Part shown: positions 33,928-41,708 of the stretch, one piece after another
Position numbering within the stretch: the first letter of the stretch is position 1
Layout of the letters: each line of letters begins with the position of its first letter
NCBI RefSeq assembly: GCF_014651035.1
Contig: NZ_BMWC01000018.1
Span: forward strand, 1 to 64,000
DNA: 64,000 bases
Direction of reading: 5' to 3'
DNA from: Streptomyces lomondensis
GTDB taxonomy: Bacteria; Actinomycetota; Actinomycetes; Streptomycetales; Streptomycetaceae
Translations under genes and position numbers: made by a program
Notes under the pieces: generated by a model
The model's input: the letters and a program-made list of their open reading frames with translations, nothing else
What the model was told of the DNA's origin: nothing
Database searches by the model: none

Positions 33928-35088
33928 TCAACTCCTCAGGAGCAGGGCGGAGGTCGGCACCCCTTCGCCCGCGGTGACGAGGCAGGTGGCGGCGCCCGGC
34001 ACCTGCGCGGTGCTGGTGCCGCGCAGCTGCTTCACCCCTTCGGTGACGAGGTTGAAGCCGTGCACGTACGCCTCGGACAGCCCGCCCCCGCCGGTGTTCA
34101 CGGGCAGCAGCCCGCCGATCTCCAGCGCGCCGCCCTCGGTGAACGCCCCGCCCTCGCCGCGCCCGCAGAAGCCGTAGCCCTCCAGGGAGAGCAGGACCAG
34201 GGGCGTGAAGGCGTCGTAGATCTGGGCGACGTCCACGTCCTCGGGGGTCAGGTCGGCGTGCTTCCACAGGTGCCGGGCGGCGGTCCAGGCCGGGCCGGTG
34301 AGGGGGTCGTCGTTCCAGTAGTTGACCATCCCGTGGTGCTGGGCGGGCAGCGACTGGGCGGCGGAGTGGACGTAGACGGGCCTGCGCCGGCAGTCCCGGG
34401 CCCGCTCGCCGGACACGACCACGCAGGCCAGCGCCCCGTCGGTCTCCAGGCAGTTGTCGAAGAGGCAGAGCGGCTCGCTGATCCAGCGGGACGTCATGTA
34501 CATCTCGCGGGTCAGGGGGCGGTCGTACATGATCGCGGCGGGGTTCTGGTTGGCGCGGTTGCGGCAGGCCAGGGCGACGTTGAACAGGTGGTCGCGGGTG
34601 GCGCCGTACTCGTGCATATAGCGGCGGGCGAGCATGGCGATCTCGTCGACGGGCCTGAGCAGCCCGTACGGCCGGGTCCACTGGGCCGGGGTCGGGAGCT
34701 GGACCGCGGTGTTCGTCCACGGCCGCGGCCCGCTGCCCCGCTTGCGGGACCGCCAGGCGACCCCGACGCTCGCCTGCCCACTGGCGATCGCACCGGCGAG
34801 ATGGGCGACGGTCGCGCACGAACCCCCGCCCCCGAAGCCGACCTTGCTGAAGAACGTGAGGTCGCCGAAGCCGCAGGCCTTCGCCAGCTCCACCTCGTCG
34901 GTCTCCTCCATGGTGTAGGAGGCGAGTGCGTCGACCTCGCCGGGCGCGATCCCGGCGTCGTCGAGGGCGGCCAGGACGGCACGGCAGGCGAGGGTCCGCT
35001 CGTCCTCGGGGAGCCGCCTGGCGAAGGGGGTCTGGCCGATGCCGACGATGGCGGTGGCGTCCTTGAGGCCTGCCGATCCTGCTGCCAT
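33928..35088 (-). CDS. Thiolase-fold enzyme, Ltp2-like
   Basis: A 386-residue SCP2-thiolase superfamily protein: DATAIVGIGQTPFARR at the start, VGFGGGGSCATVAHLAGAI in the active-site helix region and QIYDAFTPLVLLSLEGYGF in the C-terminal domain. GGGGLSEAYVHGFN near the end carries a tyrosine where steroid side-chain aldolase Ltp2 has a catalytic one, and YDAFT supplies the other. With the DUF35 gene directly downstream it is more likely a retro-aldolase or acyl transferase than a simple thiolase. First gene of its operon, behind the operator at 35117. Confidence 0.83.
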   Translation of the reverse strand: MAAGSAGLKDATAIVGIGQTPFARRLPEDERTLACRAVLAALDDAGIAPGEVDALASYTMEETDEVELAKACGFGDLTFFSKVGFGGGGSCATVAHLAGAIASGQASVGVAWRSRKRGSGPRPWTNTAVQLPTPAQWTRPYGLLRPVDEIAMLARRYMHEYGATRDHLFNVALACRNRANQNPAAIMYDRPLTREMYMTSRWISEPLCLFDNCLETDGALACVVVSGERARDCRRRPVYVHSAAQSLPAQHHGMVNYWNDDPLTGPAWTAARHLWKHADLTPEDVDVAQIYDAFTPLVLLSLEGYGFCGRGEGGAFTEGGALEIGGLLPVNTGGGGLSEAYVHGFNLVTEGVKQLRGTSTAQVPGAATCLVTAGEGVPTSALLLRS

Positions 35089-35116
35089 GCTGCGCGCACC
35101 TCCGGCCCGAGCGGTC

Positions 35117-35133
35117 GCTGACAGATCGTCAGA
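35117..35133. promoter_or_regulatory. 17-bp palindromic operator
   Basis: GCTGACA-GAT-CGTCAGA, 28 bases before the thiolase-fold gene start on the minus strand. Paired with 35144-35160 at 27 bp centre-to-centre. Confidence 0.82.
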
Positions 35134-35143
35134 TTACCGCTAA

Positions 35144-35160
35144 TCTGACGGTCAGTCAGC
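35144..35160. promoter_or_regulatory. 17-bp palindromic operator
   Basis: TCTGACG-GTC-AGTCAGC, 23 bases before the GTG of the acyl-CoA ligase on the plus strand. The preceding TAAT gives an AT-rich block rare in this sequence. Confidence 0.8.
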
Positions 35161-35183
35161 TCCTAGGTCTGGGGAGGCCTGCT

Positions 35184-36791
35184 GTGCGAGCGGATGCGGA
35201 GTGGGGAAGCGTTCCGGGCCTGGTGCGGGCGGCGGCCGAGCGCTACGCGGACGTCGAGGCGGTCGTCGAGGGCCGTACCCGGATCACCTACGCGGAACTG
35301 GGCGCACGCGTGGACCGCGCGGCGGCGGCCTGCCTGGCGACCGGGCTCGGGCCGGGCGACCGGGTCGCCGTCTGGGCGCCGAACACGCTCGACTGGATCG
35401 TCTCGGCACTCGGAGCGGTGTCGGCGGGCGGCGTCCTGGTCCCGCTCAACACCCGCTTCAAGGGCACGGAGGCGGCGGACGTCCTGCGCCGCAGCGGGGC
35501 CCGGCTGCTGTTCGTGACGGGCACGTTCCTCGGCACCTCGTACGTGGCCTCGCTGCGCAGGGCGGCGGGGGAGGGCCCGGGCGACGGCCCGCTGCCCGGC
35601 CTGCCGGCCCTGGAGCACGTGGTGGTCCTCGCGGAGGACGCCCCGGCCGACTTCCTGACCTGGAAGGACTTCCTGGCGAGCGGGGAGGGGAGGGATCCGG
35701 CGGAGGTCCGCCACCGAGCCGCTGCCGTCGACGGCACCCACCCCTCGGACATCATCTTCACCTCGGGCACGACGGGCAGCCCCAAGGGCGCGGTCATCAC
35801 CCACGCGCAGACGCTCAAGGCCTACGACATCTGGGGCGAGCTGGCGGGCCTGGCCCGGGGCGACCGCTACCTGATCGTCAACCCCTTCTTCCACACCTTC
35901 GGTTACAAGGCCGGGGTGCTCGCCTGTCTGATGCGGGGCGCGACGATGATCCCTCAGCCGGTGTTCAACGTGAGCACGGTCCTGGCCAACATCGCGGCGG
36001 AACGCGTCTCCGTCCTCCCCGGCCCCCCGACCCTCCTCCAGTCCCTCCTGGACCACCCGGCCCGGGACGCCCACGACCTCTCGGCGCTCCGCCTGGTGGT
36101 GACGGGAGCGGCGGTGGTGCCGCTGCGTCTGGTGGAACGCCTGCGCACCGAACTCGGCATCGGCACGGTCCTGACGGCCTACGGCCTCTCCGAAGCGGGC
36201 GGCGTCGTCACGATGTGCCGGCGCGGCGACGACCCGGCGGTGATCGCCTCGACGTCGGGCCGGGCGATCCCCGGCACGGAGGTGAGGGTCGTCGACGCCC
36301 AGGGGCGGGCCCTGGGGCCCGGGGCGCCGGGCGAGGTGCTGGTCCGCGGCTTCAACGTCATGACCGGCTACTACGAGGACGAGGCGGCCACCGCCGAGGT
36401 GCTGTCGGCGGACGGCTGGCTGCGCACGGGCGACGTCGGCGTCCTGGACCCCGCGGGCAACCTGCGCATCACCGACCGCCTCAAGGACATGTTCATCGTC
36501 GGCGGCTTCAACGCCTACCCCGCCGAGATAGAGCAGCTCCTCGGCCTCCACCCGGACGTGGCGGACGTGGCGGTGATCGGCGTACCGGACGCCCGGCTGG
36601 GCGAGGTCGGCCGGGCGTACGTCGTACGACGCCCCGGGGCGCTGGTCACCGCCGACGACCTGATCGCCTGGTCGCGCCGGGAGATGGCGAACTACAAGGT
36701 CCCGCGCACGGTGGAGTTCGTGGCGCAACTGCCGCGGAACGCGAGCGGGAAGGTCGTCAAGGGGGCGCTGCGGGAGAGGGTCACCGGCTGA
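35184..36791 (+). CDS. AMP-forming acyl-CoA ligase (FadD3-like)
   Basis: A 535-residue ANL-family ligase. Motifs in order: IIFTSGTTGSPKGAV (phosphate loop), YGLSEAGG, TGDVGVLDPAGNLRITDRLK, GFNAYPAEIE and the C-terminal catalytic Lys in NASGKVVKG. Length and sequence resemble FadD3-type enzymes that activate alicyclic propionate acids in steroid degradation; cinnamate or fatty-acid substrates cannot be excluded. GTG 35184 follows GGGGAGG. Divergent from the Ltp2-like operon through a twin-operator promoter, consistent with coordinated induction. Ends overlapping the convergent SMP-30 gene by 11 bases. Confidence 0.88.
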   Translation: MRADAEWGSVPGLVRAAAERYADVEAVVEGRTRITYAELGARVDRAAAACLATGLGPGDRVAVWAPNTLDWIVSALGAVSAGGVLVPLNTRFKGTEAADVLRRSGARLLFVTGTFLGTSYVASLRRAAGEGPGDGPLPGLPALEHVVVLAEDAPADFLTWKDFLASGEGRDPAEVRHRAAAVDGTHPSDIIFTSGTTGSPKGAVITHAQTLKAYDIWGELAGLARGDRYLIVNPFFHTFGYKAGVLACLMRGATMIPQPVFNVSTVLANIAAERVSVLPGPPTLLQSLLDHPARDAHDLSALRLVVTGAAVVPLRLVERLRTELGIGTVLTAYGLSEAGGVVTMCRRGDDPAVIASTSGRAIPGTEVRVVDAQGRALGPGAPGEVLVRGFNVMTGYYEDEAATAEVLSADGWLRTGDVGVLDPAGNLRITDRLKDMFIVGGFNAYPAEIEQLLGLHPDVADVAVIGVPDARLGEVGRAYVVRRPGALVTADDLIAWSRREMANYKVPRTVEFVAQLPRNASGKVVKGALRERVTG

Positions 36792-37704
36792 CCGGCAGGG
36801 CCGGGGTCCCGGTCACCGACATCATCAGTGAGTAGAGGGTGGTGTCGGCGGCGATGAACATGCGGTTGCGGCGGGCGCCGCCGAACCGGACGTTGGCGAC
36901 GGTGCCGGGGACCAGGACGCGGCCGAGGAGGGTGCCGTCGGGGTCGTAGCAGTGCACGCCGCCGTGCAGGGCGGCGGCCCAGAGGCGGCCCGCGTCGTCG
37001 AACCGGATGTTGTCGAAGTTCCCGTTCGCGCACTCCGCGAAGACCTCGCCGCCGCCGAGCGTGCCGTCGTCGCGGACGTCGAAGACGCGGATGTGGTTGG
37101 CGAGACTGTCGGAGACGTACAGCCGGCTCTCGTCGGGGGAGAAGACCAGGCCGTTGGGCCCCTCGAAGCCGTCGGCCACCAGCCGCACCCGCCCGTCGGC
37201 CGGGTCCACCCGGTAGACGTTCCGGGCGCCGATCTCGCTCTCCCCGCGGTGCCCCTCGTAGTCGGTGGCGATCCCGAACTCGGGGTCGGAGAACCAGACC
37301 GACCCGTCCGACCGCACGACGGCGTCGTTCGGGCTGTTGAGCCGCTTCCCCTCGAACCGCTCGGCGATCACCGTGACCGACCCGTCGTGCTCGGTCCGCG
37401 TCACCCGCCGGTTTCCCTGCTCACAGGTGACCAGACGCCCCTGCCCGTCCAGGGTGTTGCCGTTCGGGAACCCGGCGGGCGAGCGGAAGACGCCGACCGC
37501 CCCGGTCGTCTCGTCCCAGCGCAGCAGCCGGTCGTTGGGGATGTCGCTCCACACCAGATACCGCCCGGCGGGGACGTACACGGGCCCCTCGGCCCACCGG
37601 CACCCCTCGAAGAGGGTCTCCAGCGCCGAGTCCCCCGCCTGGCACCGGCCCGTCCGGAACCGCTCGTCGAGGGTCTCGTACGTCTGGGGCTGCTCGCCGG
37701 GCAT
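36781..37704 (-). CDS. SMP-30/gluconolactonase-like lactone hydrolase
   Basis: A 307-residue six-bladed propeller of the SMP-30/LRE family: EGCRWAEGPVYVPAGRYLVW (metal-binding Glu in the first blade), RLNSPNDAVVRSDGSVWFSD (Asn/Asp ligands) and GPNGLVFSPDESRLYVSDS. These enzymes hydrolyse sugar or alkyl lactones with a divalent metal. No operator upstream. Beside it, 37705-37809 is empty. Confidence 0.85.
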   Translation of the reverse strand: MPGEQPQTYETLDERFRTGRCQAGDSALETLFEGCRWAEGPVYVPAGRYLVWSDIPNDRLLRWDETTGAVGVFRSPAGFPNGNTLDGQGRLVTCEQGNRRVTRTEHDGSVTVIAERFEGKRLNSPNDAVVRSDGSVWFSDPEFGIATDYEGHRGESEIGARNVYRVDPADGRVRLVADGFEGPNGLVFSPDESRLYVSDSLANHIRVFDVRDDGTLGGGEVFAECANGNFDNIRFDDAGRLWAAALHGGVHCYDPDGTLLGRVLVPGTVANVRFGGARRNRMFIAADTTLYSLMMSVTGTPALPVSR

Positions 37705-37809
37705 GGGGCCGCCTTCTGGGTCGGGCCGACTGTGATCGTTCCGGACCCACTATCGCGCGCCCGGAGCGGCAGCGCACGCCATCGGGCCGAGGTCCTCCGA
37801 CCTCGGTAG

Positions 37810-37938
37810 GTGAACGCGATCGACGCTGCCCTGGCCGTGATCGCGGGCCGGCAGCCCGGGGGCGTGGTGCTGTTCACGTCCGACGAGGACGACATGGGAA
37901 AGCTCTGCGGGCCGGGCGTGCGGGTCGTTCCGCTGTAG
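37810..37938 (+). pseudogene. 3' remnant of a PIN-domain toxin gene
   Basis: A short frame reads AIDAALAVIAGRQPGGVVLF then TSDEDDMGKLCGPGVRVVPL and stops at 37938. This matches the C-terminal strand-helix of PIN-domain (VapC-like) nucleases, including the conserved acidic TSDxDD segment, but the rest of the domain and any antitoxin are missing. Followed at once by a tandem duplication. Remnant rather than functional gene. Confidence 0.55.
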
Positions 37939-38009
37939 CGGAAGGCCACCTGCTCGCGGACACGCCTCGGCTGTAGCGGAAGGCACACCCGCCCGCGGAC
38001 ACGCCTCGG
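37933..38009. repeat. Two imperfect 38-39 bp direct repeats
   Basis: CTGTAGCGGAAGGC starts at 37933 and again at 37971; each copy ends in CGCGGACACGCCTCGG, with a few changes in the middle. The first copy contains the stop codon of the PIN remnant. Possibly duplication of a recombination or terminator segment. Confidence 0.7.
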
Positions 38010-38062
38010 CCGCGACGGCTCCCCCTCCGCGCCGCCGCGGCCGAACCCCGTGTGGAGATGGC

Positions 38063-38248
38063 TTACTTCGTCGGCTTGAACGGCTCCGACGTGGCGTGCA
38101 GGTCCTTGGTCTCCAGCGGCTCGCCGGTGGCGTGCAGGTCCTGGGTGGTGGCGGCGCCCTCTTCCGTGGCGTGCAGGTCCTCCGTCGAGGCCTCGCCGTC
38201 CGTCGTGCCGGTCGCGTGCAGGTCCTGCGGCTTGAGCTCGTCACCCAT
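38063..38248 (-). CDS. afsS: AfsS (AfsR2) small sigma-like pleiotropic activator
   Basis: A 61-residue acidic protein built of four DLHAT repeats (KPQDLHATG, TEDLHATEE, TQDLHATGE, TKDLHATSE), with no hydrophobic core. AfsS of S. coelicolor is 63 residues, lies just 3' of afsR and is likewise a small repeat protein that stimulates antibiotic synthesis; position, size and strand agree. ATG 38248 has AGGGGAGA upstream; an in-frame ATG at 38269 has no such site. The promoter between afsR and this gene carries a putative AfsR box (38435-38452). Mode of action is not established. Confidence 0.82.
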   Translation of the reverse strand: MGDELKPQDLHATGTTDGEASTEDLHATEEGAATTQDLHATGEPLETKDLHATSEPFKPTK

Positions 38249-38434
38249 GATCGTCTCTCCCCTTGGCATGGATCAGGCAGTGAGGTCGGCGGGCCCGCCC
38301 GGTCGCTCCCCCGAGGGCTACCGGACGGGCCCACCTGGGCCGCTCACCCTGGTTGTTCAGGTGCGGGGCCCCGTGCGGTGACCCGTCTGCCCCCCGACGC
38401 GACGGATCGACTGGGACGAGCATCGCGCGGCGCG

Positions 38435-38452
38435 ATAAACGAATGATGAACG
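38435..38452 (-). promoter_or_regulatory. Putative AfsR-binding direct repeats in the afsS promoter
   Basis: On the minus strand CGTTCAT (38452-38446) is followed eleven bases later by CGTTTAT (38441-38435). Heptamer repeats spaced by one helical turn are the binding mode of SARP regulators, and AfsR activates afsS from such repeats overlapping the -35 region. A GATGCT sequence about ten bases downstream (38424-38419) could be the -10 element. Confidence 0.65.
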
Positions 38453-38488
38453 CCTCGGCCGGGGCCCGTCAGAAGGACCCCGGAACCC

Positions 38489-41482
38489 TCAGGCCGCCCG
38501 CACCGGGGACAGCAGCGCGCGCACCTCGGCGGCCTCCGGCGAGCCCAGCTCCTCGTAGATCCCGGCCGCCTCCTGCCAGCACACCTGGGCCCGGCCGGGC
38601 TGCCCGATGGCGCTGAGCGCCCGGCCGAGGACGGTGAGGACGTTGCCGCGCCGCCACTCCCCGCCGATGCCGCGGAGCACGGTGAGCGCCATCTCGGCGT
38701 TGGCGGCGGCCTGGGCGGGACGCCGGGCGGCGAGGTCCACCTCGGCCAGCCGGAACAGGCTCATGCCTTCCCACAGGCGCTGCCTGCTGTCGCGGAACAC
38801 CTCCAGCGCCTCCTGGAGCCGCCCGGCCGCGGTGCCCAGGTCGCCGCTCTGGGTGAGGGCGAGGCCGAGGGCGTAACGGGCGTTCGCCCCGCGCATGGAG
38901 TTGCCCATGGCGTCGTAGATGTCGATGCCCTCCTGGGCCAGCGCGACCGCGCTCTGGGTCCGCCCGGTCGCGAGGCGGATCCGGGACAGGTTGCACAGCG
39001 CGGCGGCCTCGCCGGGGCGGTCGCCCAGGGCCCGGAAGTGCTCGATGGCCCGGGAGAGGTGCTCCTCGCCGTCCTCGTGCCGGTTCTGGTACAGGGCGAT
39101 GATGCCGCGCGCGTTGCGGGCCCAGCAGACGGGGAGCAGGTCGTCGGCCTCCTGGGCGAGGAGGATGGCCCGTTCGGCTTCCTGGTCGGCCCGTTCGAAG
39201 CGGCCGCTCATGTGGTGGACGATGACGACCGTCGTCAGCGCCCGGGCCTCCGCCCGCACGCTGTCCCGCGCCCGGGCCGCCTCCAGGAGCGCCTCGGCCG
39301 TCGCCTCGTACTCCCGGGAGTTGGCCCCCGACTCGGAGAGGTCGTGCGCGGCCCACAGCAGGTCGATCGCCCGGCCGAGCGTCTCCGGCCGCTGCGCGGA
39401 CTGCCGTACGCAGGCGAGGACGCACAGGGCCTCCGCGTACAGCCAGTCCTGCGCCGCGTGCCGGCTCTCGAACCGCAGCCCCGGGTACGCGGCGGGTTCG
39501 AGGTGGTCCACGAGCCGGTCGCCGGGCCGCTTGATCGCGTACACGGCCGCCGCCGACGCCAGGTAGAAGTCCAGCAGCCGGGACAGCGCCGCCCCCCGTT
39601 CGCTCGGCGGCAGCTCGTCCCGTTCGGCGCAGGCACGCGCGTAGAGCCGCACCAGATCGTGGAAGCGGTAGCGGCCGGGGGCCGCCGACTCCAGGAGCGA
39701 GGTGTCGACGAGGGACTCCAGGAGGTCCTCCGTGGCCTCCACGGGCAGGTCCAGGACCGCCGCCGCGGCGGGCAGGGAGATGTCCGGGCCGTCCGCCAGG
39801 CCCAGCAGCCGGAACGCGCGGGCCTGGGCGGGCTCCAGCTGGCCGTAGCCCAGCTCGAAGGTGGCCTTGACCGCGAGGTCGCCGGCCTGGAGCTCGTCCA
39901 GGCGGCGGCGTTCGTCGGCGAGCTTCGCCGCGAGGACCGACACCGTCCAGGTGCGGCGAGCGGCCAGGCGGGACGCCGCGATGCGGATGGCCAGCGGCAG
40001 GAAGCCGCAGGCCGCGACCACGTCCAGGGCGGCCTCCCGCTCGGACGCCACCCGTTCCTCGCCCACGATCTTCGTGAACAGCGCCAGCGCCTCGTCCGGG
40101 GACATCACGTCCAGGTCGATCAGGTGGGCACCCGCCAGGTCCACCATCCGCACCCGGGAGGTGACCAGCGCGGCGCAGCCGTCCGTGCCGGGCAGCAGGG
40201 GGCGCACATGGGCGGCGTCCCGGGCGTTGTCCAGCAGGACCAGGACGCGGCGGCCGGCCAGCACCGAGCGGTACAGCGCCGCGCGGTCCTCCAGGGAGTC
40301 GGGGATCGCCGAGTCGGCGGTGCCGAGCGCGCGCAGGAACGAGCCGAGGACGGCCTCCGGTTCGGCCGCCCGGGCGCCCGCGCCCTGGAGGTCGACGTAC
40401 AGCTGCCCGTCCGGGAACGCCGCGCGCGCCTGGTGGGCGACGTGCACGGCGAGGGTCGTCTTGCCCACGCCGCCGATGCCCGCCAGGGCCGAGACCGCCA
40501 TGACCCGGCCCTCGGCGGAGGCCAGGAGGTCGCCGAGTTCGCGGACGAAGCCGGAGCGGCCGGTGAAGTCCGGCACGGTCGCCGGCAGCTGCGCCGGGCG
40601 GACCGGGACGGAGGCGGGCTCGGGGGCCGGGGAGGAGGGCTCGGCCAGGCTCGGGTCCGCCTGGAGGATCCGCTGCTGGAGCTCGCTCAGGCCGGGGCGC
40701 GGGTCCACGCCCAGTTCGTCGGCGAGCAGGCGGCGGGTGTCGGCGTAGACCGCCAGGGCCTCGGCCTGGCGGCCGCTGCGGTAGAGCGCCAGCATCAGCA
40801 GCTCGCGCAGCCGCTCGCGGAGCGGGTGGGCCGCGGTGAGGGCGGTGAGTTCGGAGACGGCCTCGGCGTGGCAGCCCTGCTCCAGGTCCATGTCCAGGCG
40901 GGACTCGATGAGCTGGAGCCGCCATTCCTCCAGGCGGACGCGCTGTGCCTCCACGTACGGGCCCGGCACGCCCGCCAGGGTCTCCCCGTCCCAGAGGGCG
41001 AGGGCGCGCCGCAGTGTGGCGCGGGCGTGGCAGAGGTCGCCGGCCGACCGGGCCTTCTCCGCCTCGGTCGCCAGGTCCTGGGCGACGGCCAGGTCCAGGG
41101 CGCCCTCGGCGAGGCCGCGGACCGCGTACCCGCCGGACTCGCTGACCAGGACGCCCGGGTCCAGCACCTTGCGCAGCCGGGAGGCGTAGGTCCGCAGCGC
41201 CGCCAGGGCCTGCGAGGGCGGTTCCTCGCCCCACAGGGCGTCGATCAGCTCCGCCGCCGTCGCCGTACGGCCCTCGCGCAGCAGCAGGGCGGCGAGCAGG
41301 GCGCGTTGCTGGGGGGAACCGGTGGTGATCGGCTCGTCACCGCGCCAGGCGCGCACCGGCCCGAGCACGCCGAAGCGCAGCGGCACGGACTCCGCCGACC
41401 TCGCCGGCTCCGGCGACTCCGCCGGTGAGCCGGTACGCCGCTGCTCCGGTACGCGCGGCACACCGTCCGGTACACCGTCCAT
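38489..41482 (-). CDS. afsR: Global SARP regulator AfsR
   Basis: A 997-residue regulator. Residues about 35-120 form the OmpR-type winged-helix DNA-binding domain (LRFGVLGPVRAW; LIDALWGEEPPSQALAALRT), followed by the BTAD helical domain to about 275. An NB-ARC-like ATPase comes next with P-loop GIGGVGKTT (335-343) and LVLLDNARDA. The C-terminal ~400 residues are TPR-like. AfsR is phosphorylated by AfsK and activates afsS in S. coelicolor; size (993 there) and adjacency to afsS support the identification. ATG 41482 has AGGGGGA upstream. 41483-41671 holds no gene. Confidence 0.92.
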   Translation of the reverse strand: MDGVPDGVPRVPEQRRTGSPAESPEPARSAESVPLRFGVLGPVRAWRGDEPITTGSPQQRALLAALLLREGRTATAAELIDALWGEEPPSQALAALRTYASRLRKVLDPGVLVSESGGYAVRGLAEGALDLAVAQDLATEAEKARSAGDLCHARATLRRALALWDGETLAGVPGPYVEAQRVRLEEWRLQLIESRLDMDLEQGCHAEAVSELTALTAAHPLRERLRELLMLALYRSGRQAEALAVYADTRRLLADELGVDPRPGLSELQQRILQADPSLAEPSSPAPEPASVPVRPAQLPATVPDFTGRSGFVRELGDLLASAEGRVMAVSALAGIGGVGKTTLAVHVAHQARAAFPDGQLYVDLQGAGARAAEPEAVLGSFLRALGTADSAIPDSLEDRAALYRSVLAGRRVLVLLDNARDAAHVRPLLPGTDGCAALVTSRVRMVDLAGAHLIDLDVMSPDEALALFTKIVGEERVASEREAALDVVAACGFLPLAIRIAASRLAARRTWTVSVLAAKLADERRRLDELQAGDLAVKATFELGYGQLEPAQARAFRLLGLADGPDISLPAAAAVLDLPVEATEDLLESLVDTSLLESAAPGRYRFHDLVRLYARACAERDELPPSERGAALSRLLDFYLASAAAVYAIKRPGDRLVDHLEPAAYPGLRFESRHAAQDWLYAEALCVLACVRQSAQRPETLGRAIDLLWAAHDLSESGANSREYEATAEALLEAARARDSVRAEARALTTVVIVHHMSGRFERADQEAERAILLAQEADDLLPVCWARNARGIIALYQNRHEDGEEHLSRAIEHFRALGDRPGEAAALCNLSRIRLATGRTQSAVALAQEGIDIYDAMGNSMRGANARYALGLALTQSGDLGTAAGRLQEALEVFRDSRQRLWEGMSLFRLAEVDLAARRPAQAAANAEMALTVLRGIGGEWRRGNVLTVLGRALSAIGQPGRAQVCWQEAAGIYEELGSPEAAEVRALLSPVRAA

Positions 41483-41671
41483 GCAGTCCCCCTAGGCATC
41501 CTGAGCAACCAGGCCAGTTTGCCTTGTGCACGGCGGATACGTCAGCCGTGGGGGATACCGATCACGGGCCGGCGCACGGGAGTCCACGAGGTCTGCACAC
41601 TCTCTCCGCATGGACCCGGTCAGGCCGAGCGGATCAGGCCATCGCGGCCGGAACCGGCCCAGGCGCACATA

Positions 41672-41688
41672 GCTGACGATCCGTCAGA
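41672..41688. promoter_or_regulatory. 17-bp palindromic operator
   Basis: GCTGACG-ATC-CGTCAGA, 11-20 bases before the possible starts (41700, 41709) of the amidohydrolase gene. It lies within 190 bases of the afsR start on the other strand. Confidence 0.84.
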
Positions 41689-41708
41689 TCGGCGCTACCG
41701 TGAGCGCC

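Noticed and set aside
37933..38009. Direct repeats as a CRISPR array
   Set aside because: Only two adjacent copies with no spacers and no cas genes.
38063..38248. DLHAT repeat peptide as a multi-core RiPP precursor
   Set aside because: No modifying enzyme (ATP-grasp, radical SAM maturase, YcaO) lies nearby, and its position 3' of afsR with the right size identifies it as AfsS.
38469..41234. A 921-codon frame overlapping afsR on the same strand
   Set aside because: Composition is Gly/Arg/Pro-rich with no domains; it is a frame shadow of afsR caused by high GC.
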